The notes beneath the pieces are model-generated. The model saw nothing but the letters and a program-made list of their open reading frames with translations, was not told where the DNA came from and made no database searches. The translations under genes and the position numbers were made by a program. Positions 1 to 8,688 of a stretch of 64,000 nt of DNA are shown here, one piece after another. The stretch comes from CAZLYF01 sp964586835 (GTDB taxonomy: Bacteria; Bacillota; Clostridia; Christensenellales; Aristaeellaceae), in NCBI GenBank assembly GCA_964586835.1, contig CAZPIC010000009.1, forward strand, positions 4,005 to 68,004, read 5' to 3'. The stretch's first letter is position 1; each line of letters opens with the position of its first letter.

Positions 1-197
1 CGCTGGACTTCTTCCTGAGAAACCTCCTTGCCTGCAACCGCTGACATCTGTAGGGCCATCTGAAGCCGCTTGTACTCCTTCAGGAGCGCGGAGGCCGCCT
101 CGCTGGACTCGACCGCAGCCTTTGCCTGCGCGTGTTCTCTGTATTCAGACGAGGCCCTGATTTCGTCAGCCAGCTTGTACGCGGCGTCCAATTGCAT
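1..197 (-). CDS. YlbF/YmcA-family protein (partial, runs off the window)
   Basis: Only the first 65 or so residues are in the window; the 3' end lies beyond base 1. The visible part is helical and charged, beginning MQLDAAYKLADEIRAS, and fits the YlbF/YmcA (DUF964) family, whose members are short all-helical proteins. In Bacillus, YlbF, YmcA and YaaT form the Y-complex that steers RNase Y; that role is family knowledge and is not shown here. The ATG is preceded by GGGAGG at 202-207. The gene follows RNase J on the same strand with a 68-base gap, so a shared transcript is likely, which would fit a job in RNA turnover. Confidence 0.75.
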   Translation of the reverse strand, partial: MQLDAAYKLADEIRASSEYREHAQAKAAVESSEAASALLKEYKRLQMALQMSAVAGKEVSQEEVQ

Positions 198-210
198 CGC
201 TCCTCCCTGC

Positions 211-228
211 CCCGCCGAACGCGGCGGG
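211..228 (-). other. GC-rich hairpin just before the ylbF ribosome binding site
   Basis: A perfect 7-bp stem (CCCGCCG / CGGCGGG) with a 4-base loop lies between the RNase J stop and the ylbF start. It ends 3 bases before the GGGAGG ribosome binding site. There is no T-run, so it is not a standard intrinsic terminator. It could stabilise a processed 3' end of the RNase J message or reduce ribosome access to ylbF; both are inference. Confidence 0.45.
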
Positions 229-265
229 ATGATTGCCGGTTGAACGGAAGCCGGCCAAAGCCAGG

Positions 266-1930
266 CTACCCCAGGTCTACTATGACGGGAAGAATCATTG
301 GGCTTCGTTTGATCTTTTCATAGATGAACCGCTTCAGCTCGTCTTTGATGCGGTTCTTGATGCCCGGCCAATCGCTTCCCTCAATGCGGCTATAGGACTG
401 AATGATGTTGCGAACCACATCCCGGATGCCTTCGATGATGTCCTCATTTTCCCTGACATACACAAAACCCCGGGAGATGACATCGGGCCCCGAGATCAGC
501 GAGGCATTGGTCCGATCAAAGGCCATCGCCACAACGATGAGCCCATCCTGTGAAAGATGCTTTCTGTCCCTCAACACGACGTTTCCTACGTCGCCAATGC
601 CCAGCCCGTCGACCAGCACAGCGCCTGTGGGTACCATCCCTGATAGTGCCAAAGAGTCCTCGCTCATTTCGATGACCTGGCCTATCTCAGGAATGACGAT
701 GTTCTCACGCGGCATTCCCATGGTCTCTGCCAGCTCCGCGTGCTGCCACAGCATTCTGTATTCGCCATGGACCGGAATGAAATATTTCGGCTTGGTCAGC
801 GTGTGTATGAGCTTGAGCTCTTCCTGGCACGCATGCCCTGAAACGTGGACCTCCGCCATCGCCTCGTAGATGACCTGCGCTCCGCAACGGTACAGCTGGT
901 TGATGACACGGGAGACAAAAATCTCGTTGCCGGGGATCGGCGTGGATGAGATAATCACCTTGTCCGTCTGCTTGATCTGCAGCCTCCGATGCTCAGAAAA
1001 AGCCATCCTGGTCAGCCCGCTCATGGGCTCTCCCTGGCTGCCCGTTGTGATGATAAGAAGCTGGTTGTCAGGGTAGTTGTTCAGATCGTCCATTTCAAGC
1101 AGGTTTTCACGGGCGATGCTCAGTTCCCCTAGCTCCATCGCCACTGTGCTGACGTTGATCATGCTGCGGCCTACAAAACAGACTTTCCGGCCATACTGCA
1201 CAGCGCAGTCGATCACCTGCTGCACGCGATTGGTATTGCTTGAAAACATGGCAATGATGACGCGGCCTTCCGCAGATCCGATCTGCTCGTTGAAGGTCTC
1301 AGCCACCTTGCGCTCGGACATGGTATACCCCGGACGTTCAACGTTTGTGCTGTCACACAGAAGGGCCAGGACGCCCTCGTTGCCTGCGGTGGCGAGAGCG
1401 CTCAGATCCGTAACTTCTCCGTCGACCGGGGTATAGTCCACCTTAAAATCGCCCGTCAGGATGACCGTACCTGCCGGAGAAGTAACTGCGACCGCATAGG
1501 CTCCAGAAATCGAGTGGTTGACCCTGATGAAGCGAATGGAAAAGCATCCAAGTTTGATCACTTCACGGGGAAGCACGGTAACCGCCTCAACGCCCGTGAT
1601 GCGGTGTTCCCTGAGCTTGTTTTCGATCAAGGCCAGGGTCAGTCTGGACCCGAAGATGGGCGCCGGCGCCCTGTCGAGAACATAGGGCGTTGCACCGATA
1701 TGATCCTCGTGTCCATGGGTGAATACGTACCCACGAATCTTTTCCTTATTTGTCACCAGATAACTCACGTCCGGGATCACCAGGTCGATCCCCAGCATGT
1801 CTTCCTTCGGAAAGGTCGATCCACAATCGATTACAATGATATCGTCCTCACACTCAAGGACGGTGATGTTCTTTCCGATCTCATCCACCCCACCCAGTGG
1901 GATGATCTTCAGTTTTGATCTGTTGGGCAC
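266..1930 (-). CDS. rnj: Ribonuclease J
   Basis: Metallo-beta-lactamase/beta-CASP ribonuclease with 5'-3' exonuclease and endonuclease activity in mRNA decay and RNA maturation; cytoplasmic, binding two zinc ions. The protein is 554 residues, normal for the family. The zinc motif THGHEDH is at residues 71-77, the beta-CASP region contains SGHACQEELK, and the C-terminal domain begins after about residue 450. I chose the GTG start because AAAGGAGG lies 6 bases upstream; the same frame extends 28 codons further up, but that part looks non-coding. RseC-like and ttcA genes are upstream on the same strand and ylbF is downstream. J1 versus J2 type cannot be told by eye. Confidence 0.95.
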   Translation of the reverse strand: MPNRSKLKIIPLGGVDEIGKNITVLECEDDIIVIDCGSTFPKEDMLGIDLVIPDVSYLVTNKEKIRGYVFTHGHEDHIGATPYVLDRAPAPIFGSRLTLALIENKLREHRITGVEAVTVLPREVIKLGCFSIRFIRVNHSISGAYAVAVTSPAGTVILTGDFKVDYTPVDGEVTDLSALATAGNEGVLALLCDSTNVERPGYTMSERKVAETFNEQIGSAEGRVIIAMFSSNTNRVQQVIDCAVQYGRKVCFVGRSMINVSTVAMELGELSIARENLLEMDDLNNYPDNQLLIITTGSQGEPMSGLTRMAFSEHRRLQIKQTDKVIISSTPIPGNEIFVSRVINQLYRCGAQVIYEAMAEVHVSGHACQEELKLIHTLTKPKYFIPVHGEYRMLWQHAELAETMGMPRENIVIPEIGQVIEMSEDSLALSGMVPTGAVLVDGLGIGDVGNVVLRDRKHLSQDGLIVVAMAFDRTNASLISGPDVISRGFVYVRENEDIIEGIRDVVRNIIQSYSRIEGSDWPGIKNRIKDELKRFIYEKIKRSPMILPVIVDLG

Positions 1931-2029
1931 TGTTGTCCTCCTTTTATCGCACCGAACGTACGTCGCCGCATGCCCCGCGCTGCTCGTGCAGCCCTGGACG
2001 ATTCTTAGGCGCATCGGTTTCGGGATGAT

Positions 2030-2521
2030 TTACATTTGCGCGCTTTCACCTGCGCCCGGTTCGCGCAGACCGGCAGGTCCCCCTTCCGGAGGGAGGGCTT
2101 CCGCTCCTGCGGGAGCAGGCGGTGCGGGGCGCCGGACCGCAGCCACACGCGGTTGCCAAGGCGCCCGGCGTGAAAGCCTGCTGTCCAGCACGATCAGGGC
2201 TCCCCAGCACAGACCCATCCCCACCAGTCCGCCAAGCACGCCAGCCAGGTCGCTGCGGGGAAAGAGCGCATTCAGAGTGAAAAGCCCGGCCAGGAATCCC
2301 GCCAGGGGGACAAGATAGGACAAAAACGAGGCCTTGACGACCTGCGCATCGGGCATTTCCACATCCACCTCGTCTCCCGGGCTGGCGGAACCGCAGACGG
2401 CGATGACAGCGTCCTTTTTGCGTCCTCCGCAAGCGCCGCAGCCCTGACATGCCTCGTGTCTCTCAATGCACACATACAGCTTGTCCCCGTGCACTCTGAT
2501 CACTCTTCCGGTGCGGATCAT
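2030..2521 (-). CDS. rseC: RseC/MucC-family membrane protein (SoxR-reducing-type)
   Basis: A 163-residue protein with the RseC layout: an N-terminal cysteine cluster (CQGCGACGG near residues 25-33) in a small beta-rich domain, then two close membrane segments at about residues 65-85 and 90-110, then a Pro/Ala-rich basic tail. In proteobacteria RseC belongs to the SoxR-reducing system or modulates sigma-E; in Clostridia homologues occur near Rnf-type or redox genes and the role is unclear. The ATG overlaps the ttcA stop by one base (TGATG), so the two are translationally coupled. The long Pro/Ala/Glu tail after about residue 120 is unusual and probably disordered. Confidence 0.85.
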   Translation of the reverse strand: MIRTGRVIRVHGDKLYVCIERHEACQGCGACGGRKKDAVIAVCGSASPGDEVDVEMPDAQVVKASFLSYLVPLAGFLAGLFTLNALFPRSDLAGVLGGLVGMGLCWGALIVLDSRLSRRAPWQPRVAAVRRPAPPAPAGAEALPPEGGPAGLREPGAGESAQM

Positions 2522-3429
2522 CAGTCTCCCCCCTGCAGGCAGGCCACGACGCTATCCCCGTCCTCCTGCGAAGCTGTCCAGGCATGAACGTCCGCCTCCT
2601 GCAGGGGACGAAATCCGTCCATGAACGAATGGACTGCCGTCCCTGCTTCTGCCCTCCAGCCCAGAAGGGTCGAGACATTGACCGCGCAGGTGCTCCTGAA
2701 AATGCTGGTGGCGACATGGGGATTGGACTTTTCCAGCATAAAAAGCAATTCCTTCATCTCACGCCGTTTGCCTCCACCCTCCCGCATGACCCTGCAAGCG
2801 CAAGGGAGAGCTGGCAAGCGGTAGGCTTCCTGCCAGGTAAGGATGGCTCTCTCCCTGACGAAATAAAGCGGTCGGATCAGCTCCATCCCGGGATAATTCA
2901 TGCTTTTCAGCCGTGGCAGCATGGTCTTAAACTCCCCGCCGTACAGGAGGCTCAGCAGGATGGTCTCGACGACATCGTCAAAGTGATGCCCCAGCGCGAT
3001 CTTGTTGCAGCCGCGCTCCATCGCCGCCTTGTAGAGATGGCCTCTGCGCATGGAGGCGCACACATGGCAGGGAGAGGACACGCCCGCATCAATCACGCGA
3101 AAGATGTCAGCCCCACAAACGTCCAGCGGCAAGCCAAGGCGCTGCGCTGTCCAGGAGAGCGCCTGTAAATGATCGGCATCATAGCCGGGATCCAGCGCAA
3201 GAAAACACAGGTCAAAAGGGATGTCGCTGTGTTTACGAAGAAGCTGCAAGCATAACGCCAGAAGGAATGAGTCCTTCCCTCCTGAGATGCACACGGCGAT
3301 CTTGTCACCCTTCTGCGTCATCTCATAGCGCTGCATCGCCGAGAGGAACCTTTTCCAGACCGTTTTACGAAAACGCGTTGTGATTCCCTTCGCAAGCTCC
3401 CGTGGATCACCGCCTGCCTGCGCCTGCAA
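2521..3429 (-). CDS. ttcA: TtcA-family tRNA 2-thiolation protein (PP-loop ATPase)
   Basis: A 302-residue member of the TtcA/TtuA group, which adenylates and then thiolates a tRNA base (C32 for TtcA) using an iron-sulfur cluster. The PP-loop SGGKDS is at residues 49-54, the first CxxC (CHVC) at 121-124, and a further cysteine pair, CAC, at about 209-211; these are the expected cluster ligands. The start is TTG with GGAGG six bases upstream. It is first in a minus-strand operon with the RseC-like gene and RNase J. A -10 hexamer (TATAAT) lies about 30 bases upstream, in a region shared with the divergent phosphatase gene. TtcA and TtuA types are not separated with certainty here. Confidence 0.88.
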   Translation of the reverse strand: MQAQAGGDPRELAKGITTRFRKTVWKRFLSAMQRYEMTQKGDKIAVCISGGKDSFLLALCLQLLRKHSDIPFDLCFLALDPGYDADHLQALSWTAQRLGLPLDVCGADIFRVIDAGVSSPCHVCASMRRGHLYKAAMERGCNKIALGHHFDDVVETILLSLLYGGEFKTMLPRLKSMNYPGMELIRPLYFVRERAILTWQEAYRLPALPCACRVMREGGGKRREMKELLFMLEKSNPHVATSIFRSTCAVNVSTLLGWRAEAGTAVHSFMDGFRPLQEADVHAWTASQEDGDSVVACLQGGD

Positions 3430-3458
3430 GCTCCTCCTCCTTTCGCAGCGAACAACGG

Positions 3459-3491
3459 ATTATAGCATGCCACGCGAAATTATGCTACAAT
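3459..3491. promoter_or_regulatory. Divergent promoter region with an inverted repeat (ttcA / inositol phosphatase)
   Basis: A perfect minus-strand -10 hexamer (TATAAT, 3459-3464) and a plus-strand -10 (TACAAT, 3486-3491) sit 21 bases apart, each pointing at one of two divergent genes. They are embedded in an imperfect inverted repeat: TTATAGCAT at 3460-3468 and ATGCTACAA at 3482-3490 match at 8 of 9 paired positions across a 13-base centre. I see no good -35 for either side, which suggests an activator or an extended promoter. A dimeric regulator binding the repeat could switch both genes; this is inference. Confidence 0.5.
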
Positions 3492-3523
3492 CCACCCGGA
3501 TTGAGGAAGGGAAGGCCAACAGA

Positions 3524-4318
3524 ATGAAGACAGCGCTCACGACGCTCCTTTCAGGCGCGAAAGCCATCATTGGCGGAGGTCAACCCTCAGCGGTGCACGC
3601 CAAGGGCGGGCGGTCCAATTATGTAACAAATACCGACCTTGAAATCCAGGAGTACCTGCGGGCCAGACTCTTAGCCCTCGTCCCGGGCAGCCTGTTTTTT
3701 TCCGAAGAACAAGAAAACGATCCGCTGTCCGACGGACTGACTTGGGTAGTCGACCCGCTGGACGGAACGATGAATTATCTGCGCCAGCGCCGTTGCTCCT
3801 TTGTGTCCATTGCGCTCATGGAGCACAAAAAGCCAATCGTCGCCGGCATTTTGAACCCCTATTCTAACGAAACCTTCTACGCGCAGACCGGAAAAGGTGC
3901 CTGGCTGGACGACCGGCCTGTGCGCGTTTCTGAAGTCCCGCTGTCCGACGCACTGGTCAGCATTGGAACCTCTCCCTACCGACGTTGCCTGGCCGAGCTT
4001 GGCCTTGAAGTGGCGGGACGGTTTTTGTCCCAAGCCGCAGACCTGCGTCGGACCGGATCGGCAGCCGCGGACCTAACGGATATCGCCTGCGGACGCAGTG
4101 ACGTCTTCTTTGAACTCTCTCTCGCTCCCTGGGACTATGCTGCCGGCGCCCTGCTGGTCACAGAAGCGGGTGGCGCTATCGAGATGCCCTGCGACCCGCA
4201 GATTGACTTTGGCAAGACCACCTGTGTCCTGGCCAGCAACCGCGCCTGCAGAGACGAAGCGCTCCGCATCATGAACGCGGTCCCCGACCTCATGGCCCGC
4301 CTACAGTCTGAGGGCTGA
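3524..4318 (+). CDS. Inositol monophosphatase family protein
   Basis: A 264-residue metal-dependent sugar-phosphate phosphatase of the IMPase/FBPase/CysQ superfamily. The three metal motifs are present: SEEQ at 60-63, the hallmark VVDPLDGTMNY at about 75-85 (Asp77 and Asp80 as ligands), and PWDYAAGALLVTEAGG near the C-terminus. The ATG was chosen because GAGGAAGGGAAGG lies just upstream; a longer reading frame from 3380 would run through the divergent promoter. The substrate (inositol-1-phosphate, fructose-1,6-bisphosphate or PAP) cannot be told from sequence. It is convergent with a minus-strand gene whose stop is only 12 bases away, with no terminator between them. Confidence 0.9.
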   Translation: MKTALTTLLSGAKAIIGGGQPSAVHAKGGRSNYVTNTDLEIQEYLRARLLALVPGSLFFSEEQENDPLSDGLTWVVDPLDGTMNYLRQRRCSFVSIALMEHKKPIVAGILNPYSNETFYAQTGKGAWLDDRPVRVSEVPLSDALVSIGTSPYRRCLAELGLEVAGRFLSQAADLRRTGSAAADLTDIACGRSDVFFELSLAPWDYAAGALLVTEAGGAIEMPCDPQIDFGKTTCVLASNRACRDEALRIMNAVPDLMARLQSEG

Positions 4319-4330
4319 AGCCACGCCTGA

Positions 4331-4879
4331 TCATCGCCTTCGCGCGAAAGCCGTACCCTGCGACCCTTCCATCAAGCCAGGCAGCTTTTGTCCGTTGGGA
4401 AGGAAGAGCCTGCTCCCACCCATACGCTCCTCACAAGCCCTTTGGAGAGCTCGCAGCCTAAGGATCCGCATCTGTACGCGGCGCCCGGCGAGGGCGCCGC
4501 TTCGAACGCTATCCAGCAGCGATCGGACACCCATCGCCACGGGGATCGCGGGCAAAAATCCCCCCGCCAAAGAGGCAGCAGCGGCGCCCGCTCCCATGGC
4601 TGCTCCCATTCTCAGTGCCCTGCCGGCCATGTCCTGCAGGCCCGCAGTGGCTGTCTTCTTTCTTCTCAGCATTCGCCCGCCCTCGCTGAGGACCACCAGA
4701 ACAAAGGGCAGTCCAACGCTCGCACTGGCGAGCAGTCTGCCGGCAAGCCCGGCGCTCTCAATCAGCCCCAGGCCGGAAGCCGCCTCATCCGCAAAGGACA
4801 GTCCTGCAGCAACGCTGTCGACCAGCGCTGTTCGCTGATCACGGCGATACCTGACGACCAGTGCCTCCCACTGCTCCAT
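4331..4879 (-). CDS. Hypothetical membrane protein
   Basis: A 182-residue protein with no family I recognise. The middle is hydrophobic and rich in small residues: one segment at about 45-65 (GLPFVLVVLSEGG) and an Ala/Gly stretch at about 90-115. A basic, helical C-terminal part ends in FARRR. The start codon is one base from the stop of the upstream coiled-coil gene, so the two are almost certainly co-translated and perhaps interact. They trail the PRPP synthetase gene in one operon. No catalytic motif is visible. Confidence 0.6.
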   Translation of the reverse strand: MEQWEALVVRYRRDQRTALVDSVAAGLSFADEAASGLGLIESAGLAGRLLASASVGLPFVLVVLSEGGRMLRRKKTATAGLQDMAGRALRMGAAMGAGAAAASLAGGFLPAIPVAMGVRSLLDSVRSGALAGRRVQMRILRLRALQRACEERMGGSRLFLPNGQKLPGLMEGSQGTAFARRR

Positions 4880-4880
4880 G

Positions 4881-5321
4881 CTATCCCCCCAGGATTTTGA
4901 GTAAACTGGTGATCACCCAGGCAGCGGCCAACATGCCCGCTAGCCAAGTCGCCTGTCGGAGAGCTGAAGTGACACCTGCCTTGGTGCCTTTCCTTGCCAC
5001 TGCCTCTAGCTCATCCATCCGCTTTTCAAGCGTCTTGAGCCGCTCATCGATTTTCACCCCGGAAGCCCGGAGGCCTTCTTCCGCAACAGTCTGGCGGGCG
5101 GACAGCTGCGCGAGCTCCCCCGCGTTTTGCTCCAGGTCCTCGTTGAAGCCTTCTGCTACCAACGTCATCTCGTATGTAAAGTCCTCGACAAGCTGATGGA
5201 GGTCCCTGCCTTTCAGAGAGGATACTGCGCTGCTGAACAGGCCTTTCAACCTGCGTGTACTCCCTTCCCTTTCTCCTTGTGGCCCGTCCCCGGGCACTTG
5301 GGGTTGAAAACCCTTTTCCAT
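4881..5321 (-). CDS. Hypothetical coiled-coil protein with a C-terminal membrane anchor
   Basis: A 146-residue protein: a polar, probably disordered N-terminus, a long charged helical region at about 30-120 with heptad-like spacing (KIDERLKTLEKRMDELEAV), and a final hydrophobic segment (LAGMLAAAWVITSLLKIL) that would anchor it by its tail. I used the ATG with AGGAAGAG upstream, because the longer in-frame start would run into the PRPP synthetase gene. It lies 25 bases after prs and directly before the small membrane protein gene. The family is unknown to me. Confidence 0.65.
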   Translation of the reverse strand: MEKGFQPQVPGDGPQGEREGSTRRLKGLFSSAVSSLKGRDLHQLVEDFTYEMTLVAEGFNEDLEQNAGELAQLSARQTVAEEGLRASGVKIDERLKTLEKRMDELEAVARKGTKAGVTSALRQATWLAGMLAAAWVITSLLKILGG

Positions 5322-5346
5322 CAACGCTCTTCCTGTTCGTGATGCG

Positions 5347-6558
5347 CTAGGCAAAACGTATCCCGCTGGCTGCCTGCTCCTCGCTGTACCGGTTAAGCAG
5401 CGCCCGAATGCGATTGTAGGGATTGAGCAGGGCATGGAGGCTGCGGTCATGGTTCAGCGTCGCAATCAGGTAGGACACATATTTGCTCATATCCGCTTCG
5501 GCAAACCACTCCGCCTCTCTCAGCTCTTGTCTGCGGTAGCTGAGGTTGGTGGCAAAAACCTTTGCGATGATCCCCTTTTCATAGGCCTCCTGGAACGCAT
5601 CGATGCCTGCTGTGAAGAAAGCAAAGGTAACAACGGCAAAAATCCGATTCGCCTTGCGCTTTTTCAGTTCCTCCGCAAGGTCTAGGATGGACTCCCCCGA
5701 AGACAGGATGTCATCAGCAACGATGATGTCCTTACCCTCTACCGAACTTCCGATATAGTCGTGGGAAATGATGGGATTGCGCCCGTTGACGATGGTCGTG
5801 TAGTCCCTGCGCTTGTAGAACATGCCCAGCTCAAGCGCCAAGACTGAGGCATAATAGATGTTTCGAGGAACAGCTCCTTCATCCGGGCTGACAATCATCA
5901 TATGGTCCTTGTTGATGTGGAGGTCCTTCATTTCACGACACAGCGCTTTGAGCATCTGGTATGTGGGCATGACATTCTCAAAACCGATGAGCGGTACCGC
6001 ATTTTGAACGCGGGGATCATGGGCATCAAAGGTGATGATGTTTGTGACGCCCATGTGCCAAAGCTCTTGCAGGGCAATGGCACAATCCAGGCTCTCGCGC
6101 GCGGCGCGTCGATGCTGGCGGCTTTCATACAGGAAGGGCATGATGACGCTGACCCTTTTTGCCTTTCCGCCAATGGCGGCAATGATCCTCTTCAAGTCCT
6201 GGTAATGATCATCAGGAGACATCGGCACTTCCTGGTCGTACATCTTGTACCGAACATTGAAAGCACAGACATCTGAGATGATATACATATCATATCCCCG
6301 GACGCTCTCCTTGAGCACTCCCTTGCTTTCACCTGTCCCAAAGCGGGGGCAATAGGCCTTGATCAGAAAACTTCCCCTGTTTTCCCCCGGAACAGTAAAG
6401 AAATCATGGTCCTGGATTTCCTGTAGATCATGCCATTTCAGCAGCCAGGCATCGATCTTTTCACCGATCTCCTCACAGCCAGCCATCGCGATGACACCCA
6501 GGCGCCCATAGGGCACATCGCACAGATCCGCGTTCCAGTCCTCCAGCGAAGTGTCCAA
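5347..6558 (-). CDS. prs: Ribose-phosphate pyrophosphokinase (PRPP synthetase), long form
   Basis: Makes 5-phosphoribosyl-1-pyrophosphate from ribose-5-phosphate and ATP for nucleotide, His and Trp synthesis. The flexible-loop region has the typical KAKRVSVIMPFLYESRQHR, the ribose-5-phosphate/PRPP site is DIIVADDILSSGES, and VSPDEGAVPRN matches the family. At about 403 residues it is longer than the usual 310-320, through an N-terminal extension and inserts, resembling a longer variant class seen in Clostridia. The start is uncertain: GGAGGG lies 6 bases before a TTG (used here) and 3 before a GTG. The PRPP-responsive repressor gene purR lies about 2 kb away on the other strand. Confidence 0.9.
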   Translation of the reverse strand: MDTSLEDWNADLCDVPYGRLGVIAMAGCEEIGEKIDAWLLKWHDLQEIQDHDFFTVPGENRGSFLIKAYCPRFGTGESKGVLKESVRGYDMYIISDVCAFNVRYKMYDQEVPMSPDDHYQDLKRIIAAIGGKAKRVSVIMPFLYESRQHRRAARESLDCAIALQELWHMGVTNIITFDAHDPRVQNAVPLIGFENVMPTYQMLKALCREMKDLHINKDHMMIVSPDEGAVPRNIYYASVLALELGMFYKRRDYTTIVNGRNPIISHDYIGSSVEGKDIIVADDILSSGESILDLAEELKKRKANRIFAVVTFAFFTAGIDAFQEAYEKGIIAKVFATNLSYRRQELREAEWFAEADMSKYVSYLIATLNHDRSLHALLNPYNRIRALLNRYSEEQAASGIRFA

Positions 6559-6643
6559 CACAATCCCTCCATTCGAAAAGTCGGTCCTACAGCCATGCTC
6601 TTCATGGGCGCCTGGTGCGAACACAGGGCAGACAGCGGCCAGG

Positions 6644-8167
6644 CTACAAAGGTTCCACCAGCCCGGGGCTCAGCACAGGGTACTCGGTTTCCGTCCCGCC
6701 TTCGGACAGGATGCTGCCCGTTCCAATCCATGTCCCGATCACCCTGACCCTGTCCCCCACGTCATAGACGGACTCCCTCGGGCTGCTGACCGCAACCAAC
6801 AGCTTATTTCCGATGCCGTCCCTGTCGGAAGCGATGAGGATCTCCCACTCCTCCTCTTTCAGCTGTTTGGACGTGATGACTCCCTCAAACACAAGCGACA
6901 GTCCTCGGGCAGCTTCCTGCCCCGACGCCAGGAGCGCGGCGTCAAGGACGACTGCGTTTTCGCGCATCGCCTGAAGGTCCCGGTCCTCTTCCGCCGGCCG
7001 TTCGCTGAAAAAATTCATAGCTCGGGTGTCGTACCCGCTTTTTCGAAGGACCAGCCCGATGCTGTAGCTCGCGGGCTGGGAGGTATCGATGAAGAACGAA
7101 AAAGTACCGTTCTTTGGTGTCGTCAGCCTGCGTACCTCCCCGTTGACGCTCAGTTCCATGTCAACGCCAGCAAGCGTCGTGCCCGCCAGCGTCAGGCTGT
7201 CAGCGGTGATGGTCTCAGGAGGATGGGAGCGTAGGGTGACAGGCAACAGGCCTTCTTCATAGTTGATGGAATATTGTTTTTCAATGGGTAGTGTTCCCTC
7301 TGCTTCGACGGAAAGCGTCATGACATAGAAGCCTTCCGAAGGCAAGCGAACGTCCAGGGTGTAGCTTCCGCCTTTATCCGCCTGTGTTTCGTATACCTGG
7401 GCAGTGTTGGTGCTTAGCGGAATGATGACCGCTGTCAGCCTCGCCCCTGGTTCCGTCTTCCCTTTCATCCGGAATGAAGGCTGTCCAGTCTCCTCTGGAG
7501 GAGGGGTGTCCTCATCAAAGCGCGCCGGCAAGATTGGCATGGGCAGGATGGAAGAGAAAACGAAGGTGTCAAAGACCTTGTTGAGCGCGGTGTTGTCTCC
7601 AGAACTCAGCCTGCGCCCGTAGACCTGCATGTCTATGGTGATGGACAGACCGTTTCTGACGGTCCTGCGCTGAAACCCACGGCAGATAACGCTTCCTTCA
7701 CTCCGCCTGACATATCTGAGCATCAGAAAGCGGCCCGCTTTGGGAAAATTCTTCCACGCAATGCTGTCATATTCATAGCCCAGGAGGGAGTAGGCACCGT
7801 CTTTCCCGTGGGAAGCACGGTAACGGGCTCTGGTCGCGGCATCCTGCTCATTGATGTCAAAATACTGCGTCGCATCCACGTCCGCCAGCGCGGTCACCAC
7901 CAGGATCCGGCTATTTTTCCTGTCATAGGCTTTCAGCAGAATGCCCTTTGAAGAAAAATCCATGCGAACTTCTTCAGGCGACTCCCCTTGAGACTGGATG
8001 AACGCCTCCATTTCGGACAGATTGTCCGGCGTCAGGACCGCCTCGTATATGTCCCTGGATAGTGACAGCGAAGCTGGAATGGACGGCAGCGTGATGTGGT
8101 CCGCATAAGAAAGGGCCGCAGGAAGCAGAAGCATTGCGGCTATCATAAGGCTCATCATTCTCCGCAC
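6644..8167 (-). CDS. Secreted hypothetical protein with signal peptide
   Basis: A 507-residue protein with a clear signal peptide (MRRMMSLMIAAMLLLPAA, cleavage near ALSYA-DH), so it is exported. The middle has two stretches like bacterial Ig-type beta-sandwich domains at about 225-400 (TEPGARLTAV, LTLAGTTLAGVDMELSVNG), and the C-terminal 100 residues resemble an OB-like fold (DVGDRVRVIGTW). I recognise no enzyme motif. The GTG start has AGGAGG 7 bases upstream and a promoter (TTGTCC-17-TAAGAT) at 8200-8228. It heads an operon with prs, but exported-protein function and PRPP synthesis have no obvious link. Confidence 0.75.
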   Translation of the reverse strand: MRRMMSLMIAAMLLLPAALSYADHITLPSIPASLSLSRDIYEAVLTPDNLSEMEAFIQSQGESPEEVRMDFSSKGILLKAYDRKNSRILVVTALADVDATQYFDINEQDAATRARYRASHGKDGAYSLLGYEYDSIAWKNFPKAGRFLMLRYVRRSEGSVICRGFQRRTVRNGLSITIDMQVYGRRLSSGDNTALNKVFDTFVFSSILPMPILPARFDEDTPPPEETGQPSFRMKGKTEPGARLTAVIIPLSTNTAQVYETQADKGGSYTLDVRLPSEGFYVMTLSVEAEGTLPIEKQYSINYEEGLLPVTLRSHPPETITADSLTLAGTTLAGVDMELSVNGEVRRLTTPKNGTFSFFIDTSQPASYSIGLVLRKSGYDTRAMNFFSERPAEEDRDLQAMRENAVVLDAALLASGQEAARGLSLVFEGVITSKQLKEEEWEILIASDRDGIGNKLLVAVSSPRESVYDVGDRVRVIGTWIGTGSILSEGGTETEYPVLSPGLVEPL

Positions 8168-8199
8168 AGCTCATCCTCCTTTGAGTTTTCAGCACAATG

Positions 8200-8228
8200 A
8201 TCTTACCACAGCGGAGGCTGGCGGACAA
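8200..8228 (-). promoter_or_regulatory. Sigma-A promoter for the secreted-protein/prs operon
   Basis: TTGTCC (8223-8228), a 17-base spacer and TAAGAT (8200-8205) on the minus strand. The start of transcription would be near 8193, about 25 bases before the GTG of the secreted protein gene. Confidence 0.6.
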
Positions 8229-8688
8229 CAGAGCCTCTACATTTCGCTTCCTGTATTCGGGGAAATCCCTTCGATGTACCGAAAGCTTTGAAAGGATAAA
8301 GAAAACAAGGAGTCCGTAAAATATTTTACACCCTGCCAGCCCCTGCTTCACGACTAAACTATGTATAACTTGGCATCGTTGTCTTACATTTTTCTGTTTC
8401 AAGCATTAGGATGTACTCTGATGTACTCTATCACCCATGTTACAAGGATGTCTGTACAAGCAACATAACGCAGAAGGAGGGTTCCTTCCCTGGCAGAGAT
8501 CTCAGCAGCGGAGATGTTCTGCTGGGAAGACGATAGAGAACTTCGATGGGGCTGGAAAGTCGGAAGCCGCTGTTTGACACATGTCCGGAGGGAAATCTGG
8601 TACGCTCTCTTTAAAAAGCCGTGAGAAAGGAAAGAGAGGATGATCCCCTCCGGGCAGTGCAAAATGCGTTTCTCGAAGGAAACCGTCT
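8229..8688. other. Non-coding stretch between divergent genes
   Basis: About 460 bases with no supported gene. Short open frames here lack ribosome binding sites and plausible composition. The only structure noticed is a short stem (GGAGGGttCCTTCC) near 8477-8490. No PurBox-like repeat was recognised with confidence. Confidence 0.5.

Noticed and set aside
402..869. Plus-strand open frame inside RNase J
   Set aside because: Shadow frame, low-complexity Ser/Thr/Met composition, no ribosome binding site.
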